Below, piece by piece: positions 1 through 5,067 of a stretch of 5,067 nucleotides of DNA; the stretch's first letter is position 1, and the number at the start of each line of letters is the position of its first letter. Source of the DNA: Comamonadaceae bacterium. GTDB taxonomy: Bacteria > Pseudomonadota > Gammaproteobacteria > Burkholderiales > Burkholderiaceae_C. The stretch covers positions 1 to 5,067 of the forward strand of contig CANLWQ010000160.1 in assembly GCA_947494405.1 (NCBI GenBank), written 5' to 3'. Below the pieces are notes generated by a model. The model was not told where the DNA came from. It was given only the letters and a program-made list of their open reading frames with translations, and made no database searches. A program made the translations under genes and the position numbers.

Positions 1-1067
1 ATACCGCTACCAAGCCCAGCGCCAAGGTATTGAGCTTCAAAAAAATCGTTTTGGGTGTTCCGCAAGCCGCTTCATTGAAAGCCTCATTTGAATTAGCTAA
101 AGCGCAAATCGCTGGTGTGAGCTTGGCTCGCGAATGGGGCAATCGACCTGCCAACCACGCAACCCCCGACCATTTGGCGCAGGTTGCTAAGCAAATTGCC
201 AAGCATTCTCGGGTGTCATGCGAAGTGCTTGGCTTGAAAGAGGTCACCAAACTGGGCATGGGGTCGTTTGCTGCAGTTGCTCAAGCTTCTGCCCAACCCT
301 TGCGGTTTATTGTTCTGAAATACAAAGGTGCGGCAGATTCACAAGCCCCCACCGTGTTGGTGGGCAAGGGCATCACGTTTGACACCGGCGGTATTTCCCT
401 CAAGCCAGGTCCTGGCATGGACGAGATGAAGTTCGATATGTGTGGTGCAGCCAGTGTGCTGGGAACTTTCGAAGCTTTGGCGCAGCTGCAGCCGGCCATC
501 AATGTGGTGGGTCTGATTGCCGCCTGTGAAAACATGCCAGGTGGTAAAGCCTTGAAACCGGGCGATGTGGTGACCAGCATGAGCGGTCAAACCATAGAGA
601 TTTTGAACACCGATGCCGAGGGCCGTTTGATTTTGTGTGATGCCCTGACCTATGCCAAGCGTTTCAAACCCAGTGCCGTGATCGACATCGCCACTTTGAC
701 CGGCGCCTGTGTGATTGCGCTTGGCCATTTGCGCAGCGGTTTGTATGCCACAGACGAGAAATTGGCTGGTGCACTGCTTGCCGCTGGAGAGCGAACCTTA
801 GATTTGTGCTGGCGCATGCCTTTGGATGAAGAATATGCCGAAGGTTTGAAATCCAATTTCGCCGATGTCGCCAATATTGCCGACCGTTCAGCGGGATCGG
901 TCACTGCGGCTAAATTTTTGCAGCGCTTTGCCACAGATTTTCCTTGGGCTCACTTGGACATAGCTGGTACAGCTTGGAAGAGCGGGGCGGCCAAGGGCGC
1001 GACTGGGCGTCCCGTACCCGCACTCTTGTCCTATTTGGTCAACCAACAAGCCATTGCCAAAAAATGA
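1..1067 (+). CDS. pepA: Leucyl aminopeptidase (cytosol aminopeptidase, M17), 5'-truncated by window edge
   Basis: Cytosolic two-metal exopeptidase of family M17 that removes N-terminal amino acids, leucine preferred, during peptide turnover; family members are usually hexamers. The reading frame is open to the left edge (first full codon at 3), so the TTG at 30 is internal. About 150 N-terminal residues are missing compared with the roughly 500-residue E. coli PepA. The catalytic domain is complete. Metal ligands by motif are Lys at 366-368 (VGKG), Asp at 381-383 (FDTGG), Asp at 435-437 (KFDMCGAA), and Asp 612-614 and Glu 618-620 in NTDAEGRL. The catalytic Lys is at 402-404 (ISLKP) and Arg at 624-626. 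All spacings equal those of bovine lens aminopeptidase (K250, D255, K262, D273, D332, E334, R336). The C-terminal motif [10 protein letters not shown] is also present. The stop overlaps the holC start. The DNA-binding roles known for E. coli PepA cannot be judged here. Confidence 0.97.
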   Translation, partial: TATKPSAKVLSFKKIVLGVPQAASLKASFELAKAQIAGVSLAREWGNRPANHATPDHLAQVAKQIAKHSRVSCEVLGLKEVTKLGMGSFAAVAQASAQPLRFIVLKYKGAADSQAPTVLVGKGITFDTGGISLKPGPGMDEMKFDMCGAASVLGTFEALAQLQPAINVVGLIAACENMPGGKALKPGDVVTSMSGQTIEILNTDAEGRLILCDALTYAKRFKPSAVIDIATLTGACVIALGHLRSGLYATDEKLAGALLAAGERTLDLCWRMPLDEEYAEGLKSNFADVANIADRSAGSVTAAKFLQRFATDFPWAHLDIAGTAWKSGAAKGATGRPVPALLSYLVNQQAIAKK

Positions 1068-1516
1068 CCGAAGTGGCTTTTCATTTCAATGTGCCGGACA
1101 AGATGAATTACGTTTGTCGGATATTGCGAAAAGCCTGCCAAGCCAAAGCGCGTGTGGTGGTGACTGGGCCGCCTGAGGAATTGAAAAACCTTGATGAAGC
1201 TTTGTGGACTTTTTCACCTCAGTCCTTCATCGCGCATTGCTGGTCTACAGATGACTTGACGAAAACACAGTTGAGCTTGGTTATTTTGCAGGCTGATGGC
1301 GCTGGTACTGCCCCTGCGGCTATGCCCCACCATGAGGTATTGCTCAATTTGGCGCCATCTATGCCTCAAGGCTATGAGACTTTTGAGAGGGTGATTGAAG
1401 TGGTTGGTTTAGGTGAAGAAGACAAAACCCACGCCCGCGAACGATGGAAAACCTATTCCAAACGAGGCTATACCTTGGTCAAGCATGACCTCAGTACAAA
1501 AAGCGCTGTGTCATGA
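1064..1516 (+). CDS. holC: DNA polymerase III chi subunit
   Basis: Chi subunit of the replicative polymerase clamp-loader assembly. In E. coli it pairs with psi (HolD) and contacts the C-terminal tail of single-strand binding protein. The product is 150 residues, close to the family's usual size. Family-like features are the N-terminal strand followed by [16 protein letters not shown] (residues 18-33), the [18 protein letters not shown] block (43-60), a NLAP segment (95-98) and the C-terminal block FERVIEVVG...[13 protein letters not shown] (107-136). The ATG at 1064 is chosen because it gives the family N-terminus and makes an ATGA overlap with the pepA stop; the frame is open further upstream, but only inside pepA. 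No Shine-Dalgarno sequence precedes it, so translation probably depends on ribosomes finishing pepA. No missing motif or frameshift is seen. Confidence 0.92.
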   Translation: MTEVAFHFNVPDKMNYVCRILRKACQAKARVVVTGPPEELKNLDEALWTFSPQSFIAHCWSTDDLTKTQLSLVILQADGAGTAPAAMPHHEVLLNLAPSMPQGYETFERVIEVVGLGEEDKTHARERWKTYSKRGYTLVKHDLSTKSAVS

Positions 1517-1791
1517 CTCGCCCAGACATCATCAAATCCCCCGTACCTATGCTGACCGAAGTTGTGCAAATCAACGGCAGTTTGCGTCCTGCCGTGTTGC
1601 CTTGGGCGAATTCGCCAGTGGCTGGCAAAGACCTGGGTCTTCCAGCCGATCTTCCCGATCAAGAGGCTTTGGCGCAAAAAGTGATTGAAAGAGTAGAAAC
1701 CCAATTGGCGCAATTGATTCCCGATCTGTTGCGTCAGTCGGTGGATGATGTGATCCGAGAACATTTAGGTGACAACCCCAAGCTTCCCTGA
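1513..1791 (+). CDS. Small uncharacterised protein downstream of holC (possibly DUF2486-like)
   Basis: Function unknown. The protein has 92 residues. The N-terminal half (about 1-45) is rich in Pro and small residues and looks disordered, with a short motif PMLTEVV at residues 12-18. The C-terminal half (about 48-85) reads as one or two amphipathic helices, with hydrophobic residues spaced as in EALAQKVIERVETQLAQLIP and then DLLRQSVDDVIREHL. There is no signal peptide, membrane segment, Cys pair or catalytic motif. The start ATG overlaps the holC stop as ATGA and lacks a Shine-Dalgarno sequence, which supports a real, coupled third gene of the pepA-holC operon. Small proteins starting with a similar PVLTEVV motif are, as far as I recall, found after holC in Burkholderiales and grouped as DUF2486; I could not check that assignment. 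A role linked to replication or to SSB would be speculation from position alone. Confidence 0.75.
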   Translation: MTRPDIIKSPVPMLTEVVQINGSLRPAVLPWANSPVAGKDLGLPADLPDQEALAQKVIERVETQLAQLIPDLLRQSVDDVIREHLGDNPKLP

Positions 1792-1864
1792 TTTTTTGGA
1801 TGTAGGCCTTAAAGCTCTGGCTTTTCGGTTATCTTATGGGCTCATCATTTTTCGGAGATTCTTT
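1792..1864 (+). promoter_or_regulatory. Spacer with ribosome binding site and possible weak promoter for the binding protein gene
   Basis: A 73-base gap lies between the small protein and the binding protein gene. GGAGA at 1854-1858, 6 bases before the ATG at 1865, is a good Shine-Dalgarno sequence and fixes that start. A -10-like TATCTT sits at 1830-1835 (4 of 6), with only a poor -35 (CTTAAA at 1808-1813, 16-base spacing). A five-pair stem AAAGC/GCTTT at 1811-1824 is too weak to call a terminator. Whether the gene has its own promoter or is read through from pepA-holC cannot be decided from the sequence. The ribosome binding site is well supported; the promoter is not. Confidence 0.45.
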
Positions 1865-2989
1865 ATGAAGCTTAAATTAACAGTGGCATTGGCCTTAGGC
1901 GTTTTTTCCTCTTTGAGCATGGCTCAAGAGGTCGTCAAAATTGGCCATGTTGCCCCGCTCAGCGGCGCTATTGCCCATTTGGGTAAAGACAATGAATATG
2001 GTGCGCGTTTGGCGATTGAAGAGCTCAATGCCAAAGGCGTTTCTATTGGCGGTAAAAAAGTCAAGTTTGAACTGTTGGCCGAAGACGATGCTGCCGATCC
2101 CAAGCAAGGTACAGCTGCTGCACAGAAATTGGTCGACTCTAAAGTCAATGGCGTTGTCGGCCACTTGAATTCAGGTACATCCATTCCGGCCTCAAAAATT
2201 TACAGCGATGCAGGCATTCCCCAAATTTCGCCATCATCTACCAACCCCAAGTTCACACGCCAGGGTTACAAAACCACTTTTCGCGTGGTGGCTGACGATG
2301 TGCATTTAGGTGGTACCTTGGGCCGTTTTGCCGTCGGTGAACTCAAAGCCAAGAACATTGCAGTGATTGATGACCGTACTGCTTACGGTCAGGGCGTGGC
2401 TGACGAATTTGAAAAAGCTGCCAAAGCTGCCGGTGCCACCGTGGTCGGGCGTGAGTTCACCACCGACAAAGCCACCGACTTCACCGCCATCTTGACCACC
2501 ATCAAAGGCAAAAAACCCGATGTGGTGTTCTTTGGCGGCATGGATGCAGTTGCCGGTCCCATGATCAAGCAAATGAAATCCTTGGGTTTGAATGCCAAGT
2601 TTGTCGGTGGCGATGGTATTTGTACCAATGAAATCCTCAAGCTCGGTGGCGATGCAGTGGGTAACAACCAAGTGTTTTGCGCTGAAGCCGGTGGTATTGA
2701 TGAAAAATCCAATGCCGCTTTCAAAGCGAAATTCAATAAGCGTTTCAATGTTGACGTACAGATCTACGCACCTTATGTCTATGACTCAGTCAACTTAATG
2801 GTCGACGCTATGGTCAAAGCCAACTCATCTGATCCAGCCAAATATCTGCCTGTGTTGGCCAAAACTGCGGGCTACAAGGGAGTCACTGGCGACATCACTT
2901 TTGATGAAAAGGGCGACATTAAAAATGGTGCTTTGACTTTGTTCACCTACAAGGCTGGCAAGCGCGAACAGCTCAAAATCGTTCGTTAA
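1865..2989 (+). CDS. Periplasmic branched-chain amino acid type ABC transporter substrate-binding protein (LivK/LivJ family)
   Basis: Type I periplasmic binding protein of the LivJ/LivK family, which delivers leucine, isoleucine, valine or related amino acids to an ABC importer. The product has 374 residues, including a signal peptide: basic MKLK, a hydrophobic core, and likely cleavage after SMA (residue 20). Motifs parallel to E. coli LivK are IGHVAPLSGAIAHLG (26-40), DDAADPKQG (74-82), GHLNSGTSIPAS (99-110), SPSSTNP (122-128), IDDRTAYGQG (168-177) and FDEKGD (346-351). The LivK/LivJ ligand-amine Glu in PEGV aligns with Asp250 in GGDGI, so acidity is kept. Cys253 and Cys272 could form a disulfide. 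The ATG at 1865 is chosen over an in-frame ATG at 1769, which lies inside the previous gene and would bury the signal peptide. No livHMGF genes are adjacent, so the gene is an orphan here, and substrates other than leucine-type amino acids remain possible. Confidence 0.93.
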   Translation: MKLKLTVALALGVFSSLSMAQEVVKIGHVAPLSGAIAHLGKDNEYGARLAIEELNAKGVSIGGKKVKFELLAEDDAADPKQGTAAAQKLVDSKVNGVVGHLNSGTSIPASKIYSDAGIPQISPSSTNPKFTRQGYKTTFRVVADDVHLGGTLGRFAVGELKAKNIAVIDDRTAYGQGVADEFEKAAKAAGATVVGREFTTDKATDFTAILTTIKGKKPDVVFFGGMDAVAGPMIKQMKSLGLNAKFVGGDGICTNEILKLGGDAVGNNQVFCAEAGGIDEKSNAAFKAKFNKRFNVDVQIYAPYVYDSVNLMVDAMVKANSSDPAKYLPVLAKTAGYKGVTGDITFDEKGDIKNGALTLFTYKAGKREQLKIVR

Positions 2990-2991
2990 CA

Positions 2992-4488
2992 CTATTTGAG
3001 TTGAAGTTCCCAATGGGTTTTTTGCCAAGCAATCACTTCTTGCTGCAAGAGATGTTGGGATTGGGGGAACCGCTGTGGCCACAGCGGTTCCATCCTTAAT
3101 TCAAAACGGTTGGCTTGTTTGTCTGACAGGCGAAGTTGTAGTTTTTTATAGTCTGGTTCGCGCCTTGCATGGCAAACAATGACCGCTAATCGCAGACACA
3201 TCAGTTGGCAAGCAAAGCCTTCATCACTGAAGTCTGTTTCTAGCTTCTTGAGTTTTCCTTTGTGCCCCAGCACCAGCAAACTCAGCCTATGTAACTCATG
3301 AAGCGCAAACCCTGGCGCATCCGTGTTGTCCAAAATATAGGCGCTGTGTTTGTGTGAGTCGGTATGGGATATTTGCGCTCCAATTTCATGCAATTGAGCC
3401 GCCCAATCGAGTTTTTTCAATAGCCTGTTCCAGTCAAGACTGGTGTGTTTGGAAGCTTCCAATTGCTGAAGGAAATAACAAGCTACTTTGCTAACTCTTT
3501 TGGCTTGCTCGGCGTCGGCTTGGAACTCTTTTTGTAAACCTAAAACGGTGACCGCACGGGTGTCTTTGGTATCGTCTTCTCGCTCAATCAAGTCATACAG
3601 CAAGCCATGGCGCAAAGCGCCCGGGGTAACCTGTAACTCCTCGATTTGGAACAACTCCAAAACCGCATACAAAATAGCCAAACCGCCACCAATGACTGCT
3701 CGCCGGTCTTCCTTTAAACCCTCCATGCGCAAGTGGTCTGTATGGCCTATGCGAATCAGGTGGCGCTTTAACCAGTCCAAGGACTCCAAGGTGATGGTTG
3801 TGTTGGACCAGCCAGCGCCACCCAGGACTTCAGCCACGGCGCTGACCGTACCTGATGATCCAAAGGCGTTGTCCCATGCTTTATGCGGAAATTTTTCTAC
3901 AGCCTCTTCTAAAACTGCCTTGGCTGCTACCTCAGCTTTGTGAAAAGCGGCTTGGGTTAATTCTCCTTGGGAGAAATATTTCAGACTGGAAGACACGCTT
4001 CCCAGTCGATAGCTTTCAAGCAAGGATGGGTCTTGCTTGACACCCAATATAAATTCGGTTGATCTGCCGCCAATGTCAATCACCAAGCGGCGTTCATCTG
4101 TTTGGGGTAAGAAATGAGAGACACCTTGATAGATGAGGCGGGCTTCTTCCCGACCTGAGACAACTTCGATAGGAAAACCCAGTAACTCATGGGCTTTGTC
4201 TAAAAAAACATTCCTGTTTTTCGCTTCTCTCAAGGTCTGGGTTGCCACTGCCCTGACTTCATTAGGTTTAAAGCCCGCCAATCGCTCAGCAAAACGCGCC
4301 AGACATTCCCAGCCACGCTCCATGGCTTCCTTACTGAGGTTACGTTCTTCATCTAATCCGCTGCCCTGACGCACGGCTTCCTTGATGTACTCTGAGCGCT
4401 GGATCAGCCCATGGCTGTAGCGACAAATTTCTAGGCGAAAGCTGTTTGACCCAAGGTCGACAGCAGCCAACATGGTTCCATTTTTCAT
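2992..4488 (-). CDS. ppx: Exopolyphosphatase, Ppx/GppA phosphatase family
   Basis: Cytoplasmic ASKHA-fold phosphatase that releases phosphate from polyphosphate ends; the family also hydrolyses pppGpp. The 498 residues fit E. coli Ppx (513) and GppA (494), so the two activities cannot be separated by sequence alone. Nucleotide/phosphate-loop motifs are AVDLGSNSFRLEI (9-21), ATQTLREAKN (82-91), SGREEARLIYQG (111-122, containing the family's catalytic Glu), VIDIGGRSTEFILG (136-149), GSSGT (210-214) and RHGLLYD (293-299). The C-terminal HD-like region has LHEIG...HSAYIL (367-386). The third position of the usual GGG/GGA loop is Arg142. The ATG at 4488 has no clear Shine-Dalgarno sequence; an ATG at 4473 (residue 6) is an alternative with a weak GGA before it. 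The stop is TAG, 2 bases from the stop of the convergent binding-protein gene. A Pho-type promoter lies about 80-110 bases upstream, and divergent pstS supports a phosphate-starvation role. Confidence 0.95.
   Translation of the reverse strand: MKNGTMLAAVDLGSNSFRLEICRYSHGLIQRSEYIKEAVRQGSGLDEERNLSKEAMERGWECLARFAERLAGFKPNEVRAVATQTLREAKNRNVFLDKAHELLGFPIEVVSGREEARLIYQGVSHFLPQTDERRLVIDIGGRSTEFILGVKQDPSLLESYRLGSVSSSLKYFSQGELTQAAFHKAEVAAKAVLEEAVEKFPHKAWDNAFGSSGTVSAVAEVLGGAGWSNTTITLESLDWLKRHLIRIGHTDHLRMEGLKEDRRAVIGGGLAILYAVLELFQIEELQVTPGALRHGLLYDLIEREDDTKDTRAVTVLGLQKEFQADAEQAKRVSKVACYFLQQLEASKHTSLDWNRLLKKLDWAAQLHEIGAQISHTDSHKHSAYILDNTDAPGFALHELHRLSLLVLGHKGKLKKLETDFSDEGFACQLMCLRLAVIVCHARREPDYKKLQLRLSDKQANRFELRMEPLWPQRFPQSQHLLQQEVIAWQKTHWELQLK
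3066..3091. repeat. Perfect 26-base palindrome inside the ppx 3' end
   Basis: The left arm GGAACCGCTGTGG (3066-3078) is followed directly by its exact reverse complement (3079-3091). As RNA it can form an 11-pair G+C-rich stem closed by a GGCC loop. It lies in ppx codons 466-475 (MEPLWPQRFP) and 77 bases beyond the stop of the convergent binding-protein gene. Neither strand has a T-run after it, so it is not a canonical intrinsic terminator. It could form a 3'-end stabilising hairpin, a factor-assisted stop or a protein-binding site; the structure is seen, the function is inferred. Confidence 0.8.
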
Positions 4489-4566
4489 GAATGTGTCATG
4501 GTGTGAGTCAAAGTGAGATCCAAATATGAATAAATTTTTACTATTTTAAATGCCAGTAATGCATTT

Positions 4567-4600
4567 ATTATGTGTCGGAAACATGACTGATTAATGACAG
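4567..4600 (-). promoter_or_regulatory. Predicted PhoB-dependent promoter of ppx (Pho box plus -10)
   Basis: Read on the minus strand, 4600 to 4583 is CTGTCATTAATCAGTCAT: two 7-mers matching the Pho-box half site CTGTCAT at 7 of 7 and 6 of 7, joined by the AT-rich spacer TAAT. Exactly 10 bases later comes CATAAT (4572 to 4567), 5 of 6 to the sigma-70 -10. This is the geometry of the E. coli phoA promoter, where the Pho box stands in for the -35. Transcription would start near 4560, giving a leader of about 70 bases before the ppx ATG. PhoB binding is inferred from motif and context. Confidence 0.75.
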
Positions 4601-4608
4601 GTAGAGGA

Positions 4609-4620
4609 TCAATTTTTCAA
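4609..4620 (+). repeat. 12-base direct repeat, copy 1 (TCAATTTTTCAA)
   Basis: An exact 12-base match to 4781-4792, 172 bases away in the same intergenic region. This copy lies between the ppx Pho box and the upstream pstS-facing array. It may be only chance in AT-rich DNA; no known site was recognised. Confidence 0.5.
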
Positions 4621-4622
4621 CT

Positions 4623-4651
4623 CAGTCATATTTCAGATATGAAACTATCAT
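4623..4651 (+). promoter_or_regulatory. Distal Pho-box-like array facing pstS
   Basis: Three 7-mers at an exact 11-base period: CAGTCAT (4623-4629, 6 of 7 to CTGTCAT), CAGATAT (4634-4640, 4 of 7) and CTATCAT (4645-4651, 6 of 7), with AT-rich spacers ATTT and GAAA. Tandem repeats at this period are typical of PhoB operators. No good -10 lies about 10 bases downstream, so it may be an auxiliary PhoB site for the pstS promoter about 70 bases further on, or support cooperative binding with the ppx box 22 bases away. Confidence 0.55.
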
Positions 4652-4682
4652 GATTAAGGCTGTATTCGAATATTTTATTATT

Positions 4683-4696
4683 CAAAATGCATTTTG
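4683..4696. repeat. 14-base perfect palindrome CAAAATGCATTTTG
   Basis: A perfect inverted repeat with no spacer, so more like a dimer-binding site than a hairpin. Its core AATGCATTT recurs at 4558-4566, which covers the predicted ppx start of transcription. It matches no operator known to me, and AT-rich palindromes of this size can arise by chance. Confidence 0.5.
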
Positions 4697-4717
4697 TTCT
4701 CATGGGCTGCATTTTTC

Positions 4718-4751
4718 TAGACACGATACTGTCACATTCCTTTCTTAGAGT
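4718..4751 (+). promoter_or_regulatory. Predicted PhoB-dependent promoter of pstS (Pho box plus -10)
   Basis: TAGACACGATACTGTCAC at 4718-4735 reads as a weak half site (4 of 7) and a perfect CTGTCAC half site, with spacer GATA. Exactly 10 bases later is TAGAGT (4746-4751), 4 of 6 to the -10. A third 7-mer, CTTTCTT (4740-4746, 5 of 7), continues the 11-base period, so an alternative box is 4729-4746 with a later -10 such as GGTAAT at 4763-4768. Transcription from the preferred reading would start near 4758, about 44 bases before the pstS ATG. PstS is a classical Pho-regulon member, which makes a Pho box here expected. Confidence 0.65.
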
Positions 4752-4780
4752 ATGCAGGAGTTGGTAATAGATAGAGTAGT

Positions 4781-4792
4781 TCAATTTTTCAA
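4781..4792 (+). repeat. 12-base direct repeat, copy 2 (TCAATTTTTCAA)
   Basis: The second exact copy of 4609-4620. Its last two bases start the pstS Shine-Dalgarno sequence, so this copy lies in the transcribed leader. No function recognised. Confidence 0.5.
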
Positions 4793-4798
4793 GGAGAG
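4791..4798 (+). promoter_or_regulatory. Strong ribosome binding site of pstS
   Basis: AAGGAGAG, with the GGAG core 5 bases before the ATG at 4802. This is the strongest Shine-Dalgarno sequence in the window, fixes the pstS start and fits high expression when induced. Confidence 0.85.
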
Positions 4799-4801
4799 AA
4801 A

Positions 4802-5067
4802 ATGTTTCAATTGAAGTCATGGCTTATTGCCGCAGGTTTTTCAGCCGCTTCCATGTTGTCTTTGGCTGCCGACATCACAGGCGCTGGTGCAACTTTCCCG
4901 TTCCCCGTTTACAGCAAATGGTCTGAAGCCTACAACGAGAAAACTGGTAACAAGTTGAACTACCAATCCATTGGTTCTTCAGGTGGTATCAAGCAAATCA
5001 AAGCTAAAACTGTAGATTTCGGCGCCACTGATGCGCCCCTCAAAGGCGAAGAGCTTGAAAAAGAGGG
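4802..5067 (+). CDS. pstS: Phosphate ABC transporter substrate-binding protein PstS, 3'-truncated by window edge
   Basis: Periplasmic binding protein that captures inorganic phosphate for the PstCAB importer. Only the first 88 codons are present, about a quarter of the usual protein, and the frame is open at the right edge. Residues 1 to about 22-23 form a signal peptide ([13 protein letters not shown]..., cleavage near SLAAD). The mature part closely follows E. coli Pst[12 protein letters not shown] (27-37), [15 protein letters not shown] (48-62) and [10 protein letters not shown] (71-80). The phosphate ligands known from E. coli (mature Thr10, Phe11, Ser38, Asp56) correspond to Thr31, Phe32, Ser59 and Asp77, all conserved. 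The gene is divergent from ppx across a region with Pho-box-like repeats. pstCAB and phoU would be expected next, beyond the window; that is expectation, not observation. Confidence 0.97.
   Translation, partial: MFQLKSWLIAAGFSAASMLSLAADITGAGATFPFPVYSKWSEAYNEKTGNKLNYQSIGSSGGIKQIKAKTVDFGATDAPLKGEELEKE

Larger units (their letters stand above)
4489..4801. other. Divergent ppx-pstS intergenic control region
   Basis: This 313-base AT-rich stretch contains no credible gene. An open frame on the minus strand (4626-4820) has no ribosome binding site or recognisable product and runs into the pstS start. The region holds a Pho-type promoter for ppx, a distal three-repeat Pho-like array, a Pho-type promoter for pstS, a 14-base palindrome, a 12-base direct repeat and the pstS ribosome binding site. 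No terminator or structured RNA was recognised. Confidence 0.8.

Noticed and set aside
339..728. Long minus-strand open frames opposite pepA
   Set aside because: Shadows of a strongly conserved catalytic domain; the His-rich, low-logic translations show no family motif.
1811..1824. AAAGC/GCTTT hairpin as terminator of the pepA operon
   Set aside because: Five mostly A-T pairs, and the T-run after it is short and interrupted by CGG.
1769..1864. In-frame upstream start for the binding protein gene (32 extra residues)
   Set aside because: It begins inside the preceding gene and would place a non-family segment before a clear signal peptide; the ATG at 1865 has a good GGAGA site.
3009..3023. 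CCC-AAT-GGG followed by six T as a terminator for the binding protein gene
   Set aside because: Only a 3-pair stem with a 3-base loop; too weak to pause polymerase as an intrinsic terminator.
3488..3943. 151-codon plus-strand open frame within ppx
   Set aside because: Antisense shadow of a gene with intact family motifs; no ribosome binding site or recognisable product.
4063..4065. Arg142 in the ppx DIGGRSTE loop as a disabling change
   Set aside because: All other phosphate-loop motifs are intact and, as I recall, this Arg occurs in many betaproteobacterial Ppx proteins; it is likely lineage-typical.
4493..4510. GTGTCAT near the ppx start as another Pho box
   Set aside because: The 7-mer 11 bases further on (TGAGTCA) does not match the half site, and the position is inside the ppx leader.
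4626..4820. 64-codon open frame on the minus strand in the intergenic region
   Set aside because: It overlaps the well-supported pstS start and both pstS-facing Pho-like arrays, has no ribosome binding site, and its composition follows AT-rich noncoding DNA.

Overview
The window looks like ordinary core chromosome of a betaproteobacterium, most likely Burkholderiales and possibly Comamonadaceae-like. The grounds are the pepA-holC-small protein order, the LivK-type binding protein sequence and the Ppx sequence style. Base composition is moderate in the genes, near half G+C by eye, and clearly AT-rich in the one long intergenic region. The taxonomic call comes from remembered family resemblance, not a search. 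I see no mobile element, CRISPR array, tRNA, rRNA or foreign-looking island.

Left part (1-1791, + strand): the C-terminal two thirds of leucyl aminopeptidase PepA, then the DNA polymerase III chi subunit HolC, then a 92-residue protein of unknown function. Both junctions are ATGA overlaps with no visible Shine-Dalgarno sequence, so the three genes look like one translationally coupled operon.

Middle (1792-4488): after a 73-base gap comes an orphan periplasmic branched-chain amino acid type binding protein (+ strand), with a good ribosome binding site and a signal peptide. It converges on a Ppx/GppA family exopolyphosphatase (- strand). The two stop codons are only 2 bases apart, and no canonical terminator is visible. 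A perfect 26-base palindrome lies inside the last part of ppx, about 77 bases beyond the binding-protein stop.

Right part (4489-5067): a 313-base AT-rich divergent control region separates ppx from pstS, the phosphate-binding protein of the Pst transporter, which runs off the window. Each direction has a Pho-box-like pair of 7-mers at 11-base period, followed after exactly 10 bases by a -10-like hexamer, the layout known from E. coli phoA. A further upstream array of three such repeats faces pstS. The inference is that PhoB co-induces high-affinity phosphate uptake and polyphosphate breakdown from one shared region under phosphate limitation. This is the most interesting signal in the window. 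It joins known parts and is not an unknown system.
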